From assembly GCF_026625745.1 (NCBI RefSeq), contig NZ_CP113061.1, forward strand, positions 1,265,501-1,329,500: 64,000 nt of DNA, in the 5' to 3' direction. Source of the DNA: Asticcacaulis sp. SL142 (GTDB lineage: Bacteria; Pseudomonadota; Alphaproteobacteria; Caulobacterales; Caulobacteraceae). This document shows, piece by piece, positions 43,959-53,226 of this stretch. The translations under genes were made by a program, and so were the position numbers. Below the pieces are notes generated by a model. The model was not told the origin of the DNA, searched no databases, and saw nothing but the letters and a program-made list of their open reading frames with translations. The number at the start of each line of letters is the position of its first letter. Positions within the stretch are counted from its first letter, which is position 1.

Positions 43959-45524
43959 ATGACAACCATCAGCAAACGACAATTACTGGGCGCGCCCTTG
44001 CTGGCCGCTTTAGGGGCGTCAGCTTTGTCCGCTAAGGCGGCAGATAGCTGCGCGCCGACACCACCGGCGCCTAAATTTGATCTGCCGATGCAGTCCGGCA
44101 AGTTCACCGCCGAAGTCGCCTCTTTAAAGACTTACGAAACACCGGCGTGGTTCCGTGATGCCAAATTCGGCATATGGTCGCACTGGGGACCGCAGGCCGT
44201 GCCCAAGGTTGGCGATTGGTACGCCCGCCAGATGTATATTCCCGGCCATCCGCACTATACCCACCACGTCAAGACCTATGGCCACCCTTCAAAGTTCGGC
44301 TTCAAGGACATCATCCCGCTATGGAAGGCCGAAAAGTTTGACCCGGAAGGGTTGATGGACAAATATGCTGACGCGGGCGCCAAATATTTTGTCAGCATGG
44401 GCGTCCACCACGACAATTTCGACCTGTGGAATTCGCGGCATCACCGCTGGAACGCGGTCGCTATGGGGCCTAAGCGCGACATCGTTGGTGATTGGAAAAA
44501 AGCGGCTAAAAAACGCGGTCTGAAATACGGGGTGTCTGAGCATCTGGCCGCCAGCTACACCTGGTATCAGACCAGCCACCAGTATGACCAGTTCTGGCCC
44601 CTGCTGGGCACACCCTATGACGGCGCCAATCCGGAAAATTTTGACCTCTATCACCCTAATAAGGGCGAATCCTTCGTCAACACCCCGGAAAGCTGGTATA
44701 CACAGAACCCTGAGTTCCAGCAGGTCTGGTACAACCGCATGAAGGATCTGGTCGATCAGTATGAGCCTGACCTGTTTTATTCTGATGGCGGTCTGCCGTT
44801 CGGTCAGGTTGGGCGCAGTCTGGTCGCCCACCTCTATAACCGCAGCGTCACCGGTAAGGGCAAGGCCGAGGCCGTCTATACCTGCAAGGATTCAGGCTCT
44901 GGCGAGTTCCACAAGGAAGCCAGCGTTCAGGATGTCGAGCGCGGCGTTTTAGCCGGCATAAATCCATACCCGTGGCAGACCTGCACCTCAATGGGCGACT
45001 GGTTCTACAGCGAAGGTTATAAGTATAAAACAACCGCAGATATCGTTTATATGCTGTCCGATATCGTCAGTAAGAACGGCAACCTGCTGCTCAACGTCGT
45101 GCAACTGCCCGACGGCAGTCTGCCGCCCGAGTCCGAGGCGTTTCTGAGCGAAATGGCCGCCTGGATGAAGATAAACGGGCCGGCCATTCATGGTACGCGT
45201 CCATGGAAAATCTTTGGCGAAGGCCCGACCGAAACCTCAGGCGGTGCGTTCAAGGAAAACGCCGCCTATGTGGCGCAGGACATCCGGTTTACGACCAGGG
45301 GCAAGACACTTTATGCGATAACCTTGGGCGAACCGCGCACAGATGTGGTCATCAAATCTCTGGGCAAGCGCGCCAATCTGGCTGAACGGCCGGTGCGTAA
45401 AGTGCAGGCTCTGGGCTCATCCGCGGCCTTACGCTTTCAGCAAACGGATGAGGCCCTGGTCATCAGCCTGCCGCCTAAGCTACCCACGGCCCATGCCAGC
45501 GCCTTTCAGATTACCTTTGGCTAA
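43959..45524 (+). CDS. GH29 alpha-L-fucosidase
   Basis: 521 residues with an N-terminal export signal (KRQLLGAPLLAALGASALSA). GH29 catalytic domain: WFRDAKFGIWSHWGPQAVP, YFVSMGVHHDNFDLWNSRHH, KYGVSEHLAASYTW and nucleophile Asp276 in LFYSDGGLPFGQ. KNGNLLLNVVQLPDGSLPPE is the conserved end of the barrel, and a beta-sandwich C-terminal domain follows. It releases terminal alpha-L-fucose from glycans. It begins 35 bases after the GH42 gene, so the two are co-transcribed, and it ends in a strong terminator. Lack of the common HHDGF (here HHDNF) is a small variation. Confidence 0.95.
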   Translation: MTTISKRQLLGAPLLAALGASALSAKAADSCAPTPPAPKFDLPMQSGKFTAEVASLKTYETPAWFRDAKFGIWSHWGPQAVPKVGDWYARQMYIPGHPHYTHHVKTYGHPSKFGFKDIIPLWKAEKFDPEGLMDKYADAGAKYFVSMGVHHDNFDLWNSRHHRWNAVAMGPKRDIVGDWKKAAKKRGLKYGVSEHLAASYTWYQTSHQYDQFWPLLGTPYDGANPENFDLYHPNKGESFVNTPESWYTQNPEFQQVWYNRMKDLVDQYEPDLFYSDGGLPFGQVGRSLVAHLYNRSVTGKGKAEAVYTCKDSGSGEFHKEASVQDVERGVLAGINPYPWQTCTSMGDWFYSEGYKYKTTADIVYMLSDIVSKNGNLLLNVVQLPDGSLPPESEAFLSEMAAWMKINGPAIHGTRPWKIFGEGPTETSGGAFKENAAYVAQDIRFTTRGKTLYAITLGEPRTDVVIKSLGKRANLAERPVRKVQALGSSAALRFQQTDEALVISLPPKLPTAHASAFQITFG

Positions 45525-45531
45525 ACCTGCA

Positions 45532-45558
45532 AAAGGCGTGGTAAGTCCACGCCTTTTT
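45532..45558 (+). terminator. Rho-independent terminator after GH29 gene
   Basis: AAAGGCGTGG (45532-45541) pairs with CCACGCCTTT (45547-45556), followed by T residues. It ends the GH42-GH29 transcript before the GH2 gene. Confidence 0.88.
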
Positions 45559-45951
45559 AAAGTATCTAGGCATGGTCAGCACCGCGGCGATATAGCCGTA
45601 AAAAGCAAAGATTGGGAAACTAACAAAACTAAGCACTATGGGGCGAGATTGTGGCCCCGTTACGCCATAATTCTCGTACAAATGAGCTACAAGAACTTGC
45701 GAGCTTTCACGAAAAAATAGTAACTACCTTACGCAGGTGAAGCTACAAAAAATTCATTCCAACTTGGTGCTTTGGCTTCGATACTAAGCGCTCCGGGCAT
45801 TGATGCTCTTAACAATTTTTTTGTTCTGAGTGTATTGGTAAACATAATGCTGAGACTCGAGGTTGATAAGATTACGAACAAAGCCGCAGCCTAAAATATA
45901 GACTGCACACCTCCCAGAACACATAACTCAGACAATTGACAGGGACTACAG
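45559..45951. other. Promoter region of the GH2 gene
   Basis: About 390 A+T-rich bases without a supportable ORF. Since a terminator precedes it, the GH2 gene needs its own promoter here. I could not identify a confident -35/-10 pair or operator. Confidence 0.4.
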
Positions 45952-48420
45952 ATGACATTTCCGCCTGCAAGTCGCCGATACGTCCGGCAAAAAGCCGTAA
46001 AGGCGTACTTTTTAGTCTTTTTCCTGACTGCATTTTTGAGCGTCTGGTCGCAGGCTGTGGCTGAGGTGCGCGATGTGTCGCAGGGATGGTCATTTCATAA
46101 AGGCGACGTGAACGGGGCCGAACAGGCAAGCTTTGATGATCGGAACTGGCTTAAGGTATCTGTGCCGCATGACTGGTCGATCATGGATAAGGCCGATGGC
46201 GCCCCACCGTTTGATCCGGCCGTCGCCGGTGGTCAGGATTCAGGCTACCTGCCGGGCGGCGTCGGCTGGTATCGTTATCGCCTGAACTTAAAAGATGCAG
46301 ATACCTCAAAGGTCACGCGCTTAAATTTCGAAGCGGTCTATATGGATGCGGATATCTGGGTAAACGGCACCCATGCCGCTAAACACCGCTTTGGTTATAG
46401 TGCCTTTACGGTCGATCTGACCGGCAAGGTGCGGGCCGGTGACAATATCATTGCCGTGCGCGTCAACCATGTCGATCCGTCATCACGCTGGTACGCCGGA
46501 TCAGGCATTATCCGTCCGGTCAATCTGGAAGTTCTTAACTGCGTTCACATCACCCCCGACAGCGTGTTTGTGACAACGCCTGATCTGACCGAGGCCGCCG
46601 GTGTTGCCCGCGTGGCGTCAACCGTCAAAAACTGCGGCAATAAGAACCGCTCAGTCGAATATGCCGTTAAAATCCTAGCCCCTGACGGCTCAGTCGTCGC
46701 GCAAACGACCCGCAGCACGTCTGTGCCGGCCCATAAAGATACCAGCCTGGAGCAAAACCTGACCGTGACCCGCCCCAAGATGTGGTCACCGGACTCTCCT
46801 GCACTCTATACTCTGGTTCAGGAAGTGCGTATTGAGGGTAAGGTGGTGGACGAACGCCGCACCCGCTTTGGCTTCAGAACGGTCACCATGGATGCCGCCA
46901 ATGGCCTGCGCGTCAATGGTAAGCCTATCCTCCTCAAGGGCGGCAATATCCACCATGACAACTATATGATTGGTGCCGCTGGCAGCCCCGATGCCGACCG
47001 CCGTAAGGTCGTTTTGATGAAAGCGGCGGGCTATAACGCCGTCCGCAGTGCCCATAACCCGGCCAGTCAAGCGACCCTCGATGCCGCTGACGAACTGGGG
47101 ATGCTGGTAATCAACGAAGCCTTTGATGCCTGGAACAATAATAAGCGACCTATGGACTATGCCCGTTTCTTCAAAGAGGACTGGCCACAGGATCTGACCA
47201 GCCTCGTCATCAGTGGCCGTAACCACCCCAGTGTGATCATGTGGAGCATTGGTAATGAAATCCCGGAGCAAGGCACACCGCTGGGGGTCGAGACCGGCAG
47301 AAAACTGGCCGAGCATGTGCGCAAGCTAGACCCGACCCGACCGGTTACCCAAGCCGTCAATGCCGAACGCGATGTTGGCAATGCCCAGTTTCCGGTTATG
47401 GACATAGCCGGATATAACTACCGCGCGCACTTCTTTGCCGAAGATCATAAGGACTATCCTGAGCGTGTAATGTATACGGCAGAATCGACGCCGAAGGACG
47501 CTTTCACCTATTGGCGCCTGGTTGAAACCATGCCGTGGGTGATCGGGGATTTCGTGTGGACGGCGGTCGATTATCTGGGTGAAAGCGGCATCGGCTGGAT
47601 GGGCTATACACAGGACTGGCAAAAGCTTGGGCCTTACCCATGGCATCTGGCCTATAGTGGTGAGATTGACGCCACAGGCCGCAAACGCCCGGCGGCCTTC
47701 TACCGGCAGGTGATGTGGAAATCCGGCATTGATCCGGTGGCCGCGTTTGTAAAACAGCCCGAAGGCACCGAGGACCTGCCTGACCGAAACCTGTACCCCA
47801 TCACACCACCACATCTGGACTGGTCTCTGGAAGATATCCACCCAAGCTGGACGTGGCGAGGTCAGGAAGGCAAGACCTTGGATGTCGTGGTCTTTTCCGA
47901 ATTTCCTGAGGTGGAACTGTTCCTCAACGATAAGAGTCTGGGCCGTAAACCGGTGTCGGTCGCCAGCGAATACCGCGCCAATTACCGCGTGCCATATGCA
48001 CCAGGGCAATTGATAGCCTTGGGCTACGACAAGGGCCGCGAGGCCGGACGATGGGAACTGAAAACCGCCGGCGCGTCATCTGGCTTCAAAGTGACGGTCG
48101 ATCGTCAGACCTTTACAGCCAATGGCCAGGATCTGGCCTATGTGACGATTGAACTGACCGATGCCCAAGGTGTGCCGATCTATGCCCAGACCAATGACCG
48201 GAAGGTTACGGTTAAGGTCTCTGGCGCAGGCACACTGGCGGGTATTGGTAATGGTAATCCGCAGGACGCATCAAGCTTTCAATCCGGCATGCGTAAAACC
48301 TTCCATGGCCGTGTGGTGGCCGTGGTCAAGGCGAGTCTGACCGCCGGCCCGATCACCGTCAAGATCGACGCCGAGGGTATGGCCAGCCAGCAGGTGCAAC
48401 TCACCTCTGTGGCACCATAG
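45952..48420 (+). CDS. GH2-family beta-galactosidase
   Basis: 822 residues with an N-terminal signal/anchor (YFLVFFLTAFLSVWSQAVA). Domains in order: sugar-binding jelly roll (about 40-200; GVGWYRYRLNL, DADIWVNGTHAAKH), immunoglobulin-like domain (about 205-310), TIM barrel (about 320-600) and C-terminal beta domains (DUF4982- and Big-like). The acid/base is Glu436 in MWSIGNEIPEQ and the nucleophile Glu511 in MYTAESTPKD. FVWTAVDYLGESGIGWMGY is typical of this GH2 subgroup. It removes beta-galactosyl residues in the periplasm. It is the last gene of the glycan locus, and its stop lies next to an integrase remnant. Confidence 0.93.
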   Translation: MTFPPASRRYVRQKAVKAYFLVFFLTAFLSVWSQAVAEVRDVSQGWSFHKGDVNGAEQASFDDRNWLKVSVPHDWSIMDKADGAPPFDPAVAGGQDSGYLPGGVGWYRYRLNLKDADTSKVTRLNFEAVYMDADIWVNGTHAAKHRFGYSAFTVDLTGKVRAGDNIIAVRVNHVDPSSRWYAGSGIIRPVNLEVLNCVHITPDSVFVTTPDLTEAAGVARVASTVKNCGNKNRSVEYAVKILAPDGSVVAQTTRSTSVPAHKDTSLEQNLTVTRPKMWSPDSPALYTLVQEVRIEGKVVDERRTRFGFRTVTMDAANGLRVNGKPILLKGGNIHHDNYMIGAAGSPDADRRKVVLMKAAGYNAVRSAHNPASQATLDAADELGMLVINEAFDAWNNNKRPMDYARFFKEDWPQDLTSLVISGRNHPSVIMWSIGNEIPEQGTPLGVETGRKLAEHVRKLDPTRPVTQAVNAERDVGNAQFPVMDIAGYNYRAHFFAEDHKDYPERVMYTAESTPKDAFTYWRLVETMPWVIGDFVWTAVDYLGESGIGWMGYTQDWQKLGPYPWHLAYSGEIDATGRKRPAAFYRQVMWKSGIDPVAAFVKQPEGTEDLPDRNLYPITPPHLDWSLEDIHPSWTWRGQEGKTLDVVVFSEFPEVELFLNDKSLGRKPVSVASEYRANYRVPYAPGQLIALGYDKGREAGRWELKTAGASSGFKVTVDRQTFTANGQDLAYVTIELTDAQGVPIYAQTNDRKVTVKVSGAGTLAGIGNGNPQDASSFQSGMRKTFHGRVVAVVKASLTAGPITVKIDAEGMASQQVQLTSVAP

Positions 48421-48479
48421 GCTGAACTCAGGTAAGCGCTTGTCGCGCTTCTTGACCAGATGGTTGACGCGACGATCAT

Positions 48480-49079
48480 ATAGCCGTTGACCGATACTGG
48501 CCCAAGAAGCTCCTTTAAACCCTTGGTCTTGGCCATTTTAGCGGCGGCGCTGGCGGTCAGTTTTGAATACCTCTTGCGGGCGTTCGACGGAAGCCAGCGC
48601 AGGGTGTCCAGAAGCTTCCTACATGCCTCCCTGTCGATGTGTTCCACCGGAGTATCCTTGCCGAGGATGTCAAACAGGACGCTCACCATTTCATGATACC
48701 GGGCGACGGTCTTGGACATCCGTTTCTTCGATGGGTCATTGATGAAGAGCGTGAAGACCTCTTCAAAGGTCTTCCCTTTAGCGTCTGGCTTAGATGCTGG
48801 CGGTAGAGGGTTGATTGCAATCGGCTCAAACGCATGGCCCTCAGCATGTCGTAGCCATTGCTCATATTCCATGCCAACCAGCCGAGCCTTTCGGACAGCT
48901 TCACCCCATCGTCCAGTCTTCAACGATCTGACGAAGAACGCCTTGCCGACGATGGGTCTTAGAGGGCGTGGGATCGACCATCTGACATAGATCGTTCTGC
49001 CCCGGACGATAAAACCCCGACGATTACGAAGCGAGGCTGATTCTCGACCTGATTCAGAGATCGTCAGAGCTTTCGCCAC
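48480..49079 (-). pseudogene. Truncated tyrosine-recombinase integrase beside tRNA-Leu
   Basis: About 200 codons from GTG 49079 encode the N-terminal, DUF6538-like part of an integrase: RRGFIVRGRTIYVRWSIPRP, then RPIVGKAFFVRSLKTGRWGE and a SAM-like core-binding domain (TFEEVFTLFINDPSKKRMSK, EHIDREACRKLLDTLRWLP). The family match stops at LLGPVSVNGYM near 48480. The catalytic domain with R, H and Y is missing, and the frame continues as nonsense into the GH2 3' end. It points away from the 3' end of tRNA-Leu, 160 bases distant, as is usual for island integrases. Confidence 0.82.
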
Positions 49080-49239
49080 CCGTCTTTTCGATGATCGGTT
49101 GCCACCCTTTTGGACAGCATGGATGAGACGCTTGGAACCCCAGAATGATACAAACTGTTGCTACAGTCATGACGCACGCTGACGCTACAGGCGTTTAAAA
49201 GACTGTACTGTATGGATTTTTCGGGATTTTCGGTAAGTT

Positions 49240-49324
49240 TGGTGCCCCCGGTCGGACTCGAACCGACACACCTCTCGGTACCGGATTTTGAATCCGGCGC
49301 GTCTACCAATTCCACCACAGGGGC
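49240..49324 (-). tRNA. tRNA-Leu (anticodon CAA)
   Basis: 85 bases on the minus strand, from 5' GCCCCTG (49324-49318) to the encoded 3' ACCA (49243-49240). The acceptor GCCCCTG pairs with CGGGGGC (one T-G wobble). The D-loop has TGGTAGACGCG, the anticodon stem-loop is CCGGATTCAAAATCCGG with CAA as anticodon, there is a long variable arm (TACCGAGAGGTG region), and the T-loop is GGTTCGAGTCC. Class II features and CAA give a Leu tRNA reading UUG. Its 3' end is a typical attachment site for the integrase remnant next to it. Confidence 0.96.
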
Positions 49325-49423
49325 CCGTATTACGGATTTTTAGCGCGGTAAGGACGGCGGTGATAAAGGCTTTTTTAGCCCCACGCAAGCCTAAATCCGT
49401 TACCGTTCACAGTCTTAATAACC

Positions 49424-50335
49424 TTAAGCCAGTCCGGGCCGGCGGCGCTTTTTGGATGAGGGCGGCGTCGGATCTGGCTCAGGCCGACGCGGCGCCTCGG
49501 CAGCCGACTGTACGGCCTCAGCATAGCTGGCGGAAGGTGTAGGATGATGTCCGCCCCCTGAGTGCCCACCTGAGTGCGGGCCATGTTCTTCAGGCGGACG
49601 CGTGAACGGATTGCGGCGGCGGCGCGGACGGGGCGCTCCATCGAAAGAGACCCCAAGAATGTCAATTTCTGGCCGTATATCCTCAGAATACAGCAGTTCT
49701 TCCTGAGCATCTATGATCAGCTTTTTGACATATTGCTTGTTACGCCAAAAGCTATCCAACTCCTCGACGGCCATGCGGATGGCGGCGCGGTGCTCCTGAT
49801 AACGCATCGGCATGTGACCGCCGCCGGTGTAAACTTGGGCTGGCGAGACTATACCCACCGGCGGCGTTCCCGGTGTTGTGCCGCCGAAATTGAGATTGAC
49901 CGGCACCAGAATGGTTCCGTCTTTGGCGCCGTCTTTTTTAGGGAGGGCGTCGTCTTTGGCGTCCAGCGCCTTATTAATTGTGTCGCGCAGCTTTTTGATA
50001 TCACTGCATAAGGCCAGTGTTTTACCTAATCGGCTGTCAAGAACGGCTAAAAGCTCGTTCGTTGGCGCGTAAATGCCGTCAGTCGTGGACACAATGACCT
50101 TATCCAATGCGCGGCGCACAGCTTCATAGATATTTTCAGCCGACCGTTCTCTCTGGCGTCTAAGGGTTTTACGTGTATCCGACTTGCCCTTGGCATAGGC
50201 GGCCCACAACAAAAACGCCAGAATAAGGGCGACGACGACGGCAAGGAACAGCAGGCTCAGGTCATAGGACACGGTCTCATACGCGAAGTCGTTGGGATCT
50301 TCCGCCGGAGTAAATGAGTCGTACCTCATAGCCAT
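49424..50335 (-). CDS. Single-pass membrane protein with disordered tail, unknown function
   Basis: 303 residues. One transmembrane helix (LSLLFLAVVVALILAFLLWA, about 27-48) is followed by a basic stretch (KSDTRKTLRRQRERSAENIY). A helical cytoplasmic domain runs to about 215 (EAVRRALDKVIVSTTDGIYA, LDSFWRNKQYVKKLIIDAQE). The last 80 residues are a low-complexity tail rich in Pro, Arg, His and Gly. I do not recognise the family, though a similar layout occurs in uncharacterised Caulobacterales proteins. Monocistronic, upstream of a MarR regulator on the same strand. Confidence 0.7.
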   Translation of the reverse strand: MAMRYDSFTPAEDPNDFAYETVSYDLSLLFLAVVVALILAFLLWAAYAKGKSDTRKTLRRQRERSAENIYEAVRRALDKVIVSTTDGIYAPTNELLAVLDSRLGKTLALCSDIKKLRDTINKALDAKDDALPKKDGAKDGTILVPVNLNFGGTTPGTPPVGIVSPAQVYTGGGHMPMRYQEHRAAIRMAVEELDSFWRNKQYVKKLIIDAQEELLYSEDIRPEIDILGVSFDGAPRPRRRRNPFTRPPEEHGPHSGGHSGGGHHPTPSASYAEAVQSAAEAPRRPEPDPTPPSSKKRRRPGLA

Positions 50336-50486
50336 GTTCAGAACTTCCCCCGCCTGCGCTCAGCCGCCCGTATAGTGAGATTCCGGGCGCACCTGTCGTA
50401 ACCGTTAACACAAGGGTTAGGTTAACACAAACGCTCACGCTCTGACGAGTCCCGGATGCCTGAATGGCGAAGTTCCGGTGCTGAAA

Positions 50487-50948
50487 TCACTTGGATTTGT
50501 CGTTTTGTACCTTGAGCGCGGCCTCTTCGACACGGCGCAGCAGGTCTTTGAGCACGACCACCTCTTCCGCGCTCAGGTTCGCCAGGACGACTTTTTCAAA
50601 CTCGACCGCCGACGGCGCAACATCGGCAAACAGTCGCTCACCCTCCGAACTCAGAATCAGGTGGTGTGAGCGGCCGTCATATTCATGGGGCGCGCGGGTG
50701 ATCAGACGGCGCTTAGCCAGGGCCTGAGCGGCGCGTGAGATCGTGACCTTATCCATGCCGGTGCGCTTAACCAGCGCCTGCTGGGTCGAGGGACCATCCT
50801 CATTCAGCACCCAGATCAGCCGCCATTCCGGAATTTTCAGCCCGTGGATGCTATCGTAGGCGGTTGAAATAAGCGTGCTAACCGCGTTTGACGCTACCGA
50901 CAAACGGTAGGGAAGGTAATCATCAAGCGCAAGCTTACTCACCGACAT
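50487..50948 (-). CDS. MarR-family transcriptional regulator
   Basis: 153 residues with a winged-helix core: IPEWRLIWVLNEDGPSTQQA, LVKRTGMDKVTISRAAQALA (recognition helix), then KRRLITRAPHEYDGRSHHLI (wing with the DGRSHHL signature of MarR). Flanking helices form the dimer interface. ATG 50948 has CAGGAGG nine bases upstream and is preferred over an in-frame ATG 39 bases earlier. MarR proteins usually repress efflux or catabolic genes in response to aromatic ligands. No obvious target gene adjoins it except the DedA-like gene 270 bases away in the opposite direction. Confidence 0.92.
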   Translation of the reverse strand: MSVSKLALDDYLPYRLSVASNAVSTLISTAYDSIHGLKIPEWRLIWVLNEDGPSTQQALVKRTGMDKVTISRAAQALAKRRLITRAPHEYDGRSHHLILSSEGERLFADVAPSAVEFEKVVLANLSAEEVVVLKDLLRRVEEAALKVQNDKSK

Positions 50949-51215
50949 ATCGAATAGCCTCCTGAAGCGTGAAAATAGTGCGCCCATCGTTACCGGCGCA
51001 ACATAGTCATATTGTTGTCACGGTTATGCCTTGACGCAACCCTTAATACAAATGAGTTTTAGTTAATCCGCCAAACACCGCCGCTAAACCGCCCAATCCG
51101 CTAAAGCACACCACATTTCTGAGATAAAGTTCGCCCATAACGACAAAGCCGTTTGCTTAGCGAGTGCAACATGGCATAGACGTCCAATCACTCATTTCAG
51201 ACCAAAGAATTTCAC

Positions 51216-51797
51216 GTGCTGCGCAATTTATATAACTGGATGCTAAAGCTGGCTGGCAGCCGTCACGCGGAAAAGTCTTTGGCGATTGTATCCTTTACTG
51301 AAAGCTCTTTCTTTCCCATTCCGCCCGACATCATGCTGGCGCCCATGGTTTTGGCAAGGCCTGACAAGGCCTACCGATACGCTCTGGTCTGCACCATCGC
51401 CTCCCTGCTGGGCGCGCTTTTGGGATACGCGATCGGGTATTTTCTGGAACCTGTGGGCGTGGCCATTTTAAAATTCTTTGGCTACACACAGGGCTTGGCT
51501 GAGTTTCATATTTTTATGGAAAAATGGGGTGCCTGGGTCATTATTATCAAAGGCTTTCTCCCCATCCCGTTTAAGCTGGTGACCATCGCGTCTGGCTTGG
51601 GCCATTTAAATATGGCGGTCTTTCTGTTCAGTTGCGCCCTGACGCGTGGCGCACGCTTTTTACTGGTCGCCTTCCTTATCAAAAAGTTCGGCCCGGAAAT
51701 CACCCATCACATTGAAAAACGCATCTATACGGTATCGGCCATAGCGGTGGCGGTGCTCGTTTTACTGATCGTCGCGATGAAGATGATCCCGCACTAA
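51216..51797 (+). CDS. YqaA/DedA-type (VTT/SNARE-associated) membrane protein
   Basis: 193 residues with four or more hydrophobic segments. SFTESSFFPIPPDIMLAPMV and IIIKGFLPIPFKLVTIASGL are the re-entrant hallmark loops of the DedA/VTT family, close to the YqaA subgroup. Such proteins are implicated in polyprenyl-phosphate or phospholipid flipping and membrane homeostasis; the specific substrate here is unknown. It starts with GTG at 51216 and has only a weak ribosome-binding site. Monocistronic. Confidence 0.88.
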   Translation: MLRNLYNWMLKLAGSRHAEKSLAIVSFTESSFFPIPPDIMLAPMVLARPDKAYRYALVCTIASLLGALLGYAIGYFLEPVGVAILKFFGYTQGLAEFHIFMEKWGAWVIIIKGFLPIPFKLVTIASGLGHLNMAVFLFSCALTRGARFLLVAFLIKKFGPEITHHIEKRIYTVSAIAVAVLVLLIVAMKMIPH

Positions 51798-51958
51798 GCG
51801 GGCTTTTAGGGGGGCTTTGGGCGGATTTCCCCCGCTCCTCTGGATACTTAGTCAAAAACGGTGCGACAAAGCTGGAAATCTGTTGCATGATGCGCGCCGC
51901 TGGATCACACACTGGCGGCGGGTTACCGCGACGATTACCGATTGCGTGCGGATAGGGA

Positions 51959-52534
51959 ATGAACGCTTCAAAATTCGATAAGGACGGCCAGAAAATAACC
52001 ATGCGGGCCGCGCTCCTGTTCGGCCGGTGGTGGACGATTACAGCCCTGATTGCGTCTCTGGCCCTGCTGATGACGGCCCATGCGTTTCAGAAATTCGGCG
52101 GTCTGGATCCGTGCCATCTGTGCCTTAAGCAACGCGACATCTACTGGATCGCCGTGGTGGTCTCGCTGATCGCCAGCGTCTGGGCGCTGTTTACCGGTGC
52201 CAAGGGCCCGCCAAGGGTGTTTGCCTTTGTGCTGTTTGCCATTTTTGCCACCGGCGCGGCCTTGGCCCTGTTTCATGCCGGGGTCGAGCTGAAATGGTGG
52301 CTCGGCCCCGAAACCTGCACCGGCGGCGATGATATCAGCATCGATTCGATGGCCGCTCTGCTATCGGGCGCACCGATCACCATCCCGCAGTGCGATGTGG
52401 TCGCCTGGAAAATGTGGGGCCTGAGCATGGCTGGCTGGAACGCCATCATTTCGGCTATTCTGGCGGTATTGAGCTTTATCGCCTCCCTGCGACTAAAATA
52501 CTTCTTCCGCCGCCCTAAAAACCTGACAAAATAG
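51959..52534 (+). CDS. dsbB: Disulfide bond formation protein B
   Basis: 191 residues with four transmembrane helices. The first redox pair is Cys-His-Leu-Cys in LDPCHLCLKQRD, after the first helix. The second periplasmic pair is Cys in GPETCTGGDD and Cys in TIPQCDVVAWKM. DsbB re-oxidises DsbA and passes electrons to ubiquinone; the upstream ubiquinone-pathway gene coq7 nearby is consistent with respiratory context but not functionally linked. An alternative start at 52001 (MRAALLFGRWW) would also keep all helices. Confidence 0.92.
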   Translation: MNASKFDKDGQKITMRAALLFGRWWTITALIASLALLMTAHAFQKFGGLDPCHLCLKQRDIYWIAVVVSLIASVWALFTGAKGPPRVFAFVLFAIFATGAALALFHAGVELKWWLGPETCTGGDDISIDSMAALLSGAPITIPQCDVVAWKMWGLSMAGWNAIISAILAVLSFIASLRLKYFFRRPKNLTK

Positions 52535-52614
52535 GCTTTATATTTGTCGCGCATTTGTATCCAAAAACCGCCCTACACTTTTTGGAACGCGCTTAGTCCT
52601 GCGGAAACCCTGCC

Positions 52615-53220
52615 ATGAGTGACGATATTCTGGTCGAAGACATCCCCGAAGCGGTCACGCCCACACCGTCAGGTGTGCCGCCCCGTCCGGGCAAGGGTGC
52701 AGTGCGCCACCGCTTAGAGGAAATCCTGCGCGTCGATCACGCCGGTGAATTAGCCGCCGTTCACATCTACCGCGCCCAGAGCATGGTCTTTTCCGCCACG
52801 CCTGAGCGGGCGTTAAGCCACGACCTCAAGCGCATGGAGTTTGAGGAACAGGTTCATCTGGACCGCTTTAACGCCTTGATGCGCGAACACGACGTCCGCC
52901 CTACGGTGATGACGCCGGTATGGCGGCTGGCGGCCATGGGGCTTGGGGTCGGCACCGCGCTGCTGGGGCCAAAGGCGGCCCACGCCTGCACCGAAGCGGT
53001 CGAAAGCGTGATCGAAAAGCACTATGCCGAGCAGATCCAAGACCTGAAAGACCGCGAACCCGATCTTGCCGCCGAACTGACCAAATTCCGCGAGGATGAG
53101 ATCGGCCATAAGGATCATGCGGTTAGTGCCGGTGCCCATCAGGCCCCCGCCTACCCGCTACTGTCGGCGGTCGTGCAGGCCGGCTGTCGTCTGGCCATCA
53201 AGATCAGCGAAAAGATATGA
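52615..53220 (+). CDS. coq7: Demethoxyubiquinone hydroxylase (DMQ monooxygenase)
   Basis: 201 residues of the ferritin-like diiron COQ7 family. Ligands are visible: Glu in RVDHAGELAAVHIYRAQ, Glu-Glu/His in RMEFEEQVHLDRFN, Glu in EAVESVIEKHYAEQI and the FREDEIGHKDHA motif at the C-terminus. It hydroxylates 2-octaprenyl-3-methyl-6-methoxy-benzoquinol in ubiquinone synthesis, peripheral to the inner membrane. A proline-rich N-terminal tail of about 30 residues is family-typical in alphaproteobacteria. It lies six bases from the DUF1003 gene, so the two probably form an operon. Confidence 0.95.
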   Translation: MSDDILVEDIPEAVTPTPSGVPPRPGKGAVRHRLEEILRVDHAGELAAVHIYRAQSMVFSATPERALSHDLKRMEFEEQVHLDRFNALMREHDVRPTVMTPVWRLAAMGLGVGTALLGPKAAHACTEAVESVIEKHYAEQIQDLKDREPDLAAELTKFREDEIGHKDHAVSAGAHQAPAYPLLSAVVQAGCRLAIKISEKI

Positions 53221-53226
53221 CCGCCC

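Noticed and set aside
16127-49079. The integrase C-terminus at 16.1 kb and the integrase N-terminus at 49 kb as two halves of one gene
   Set aside because: The C-terminal piece looks P4/IntS-like while the N-terminal piece belongs to a DUF6538-type integrase; they appear to be different families on opposite strands.
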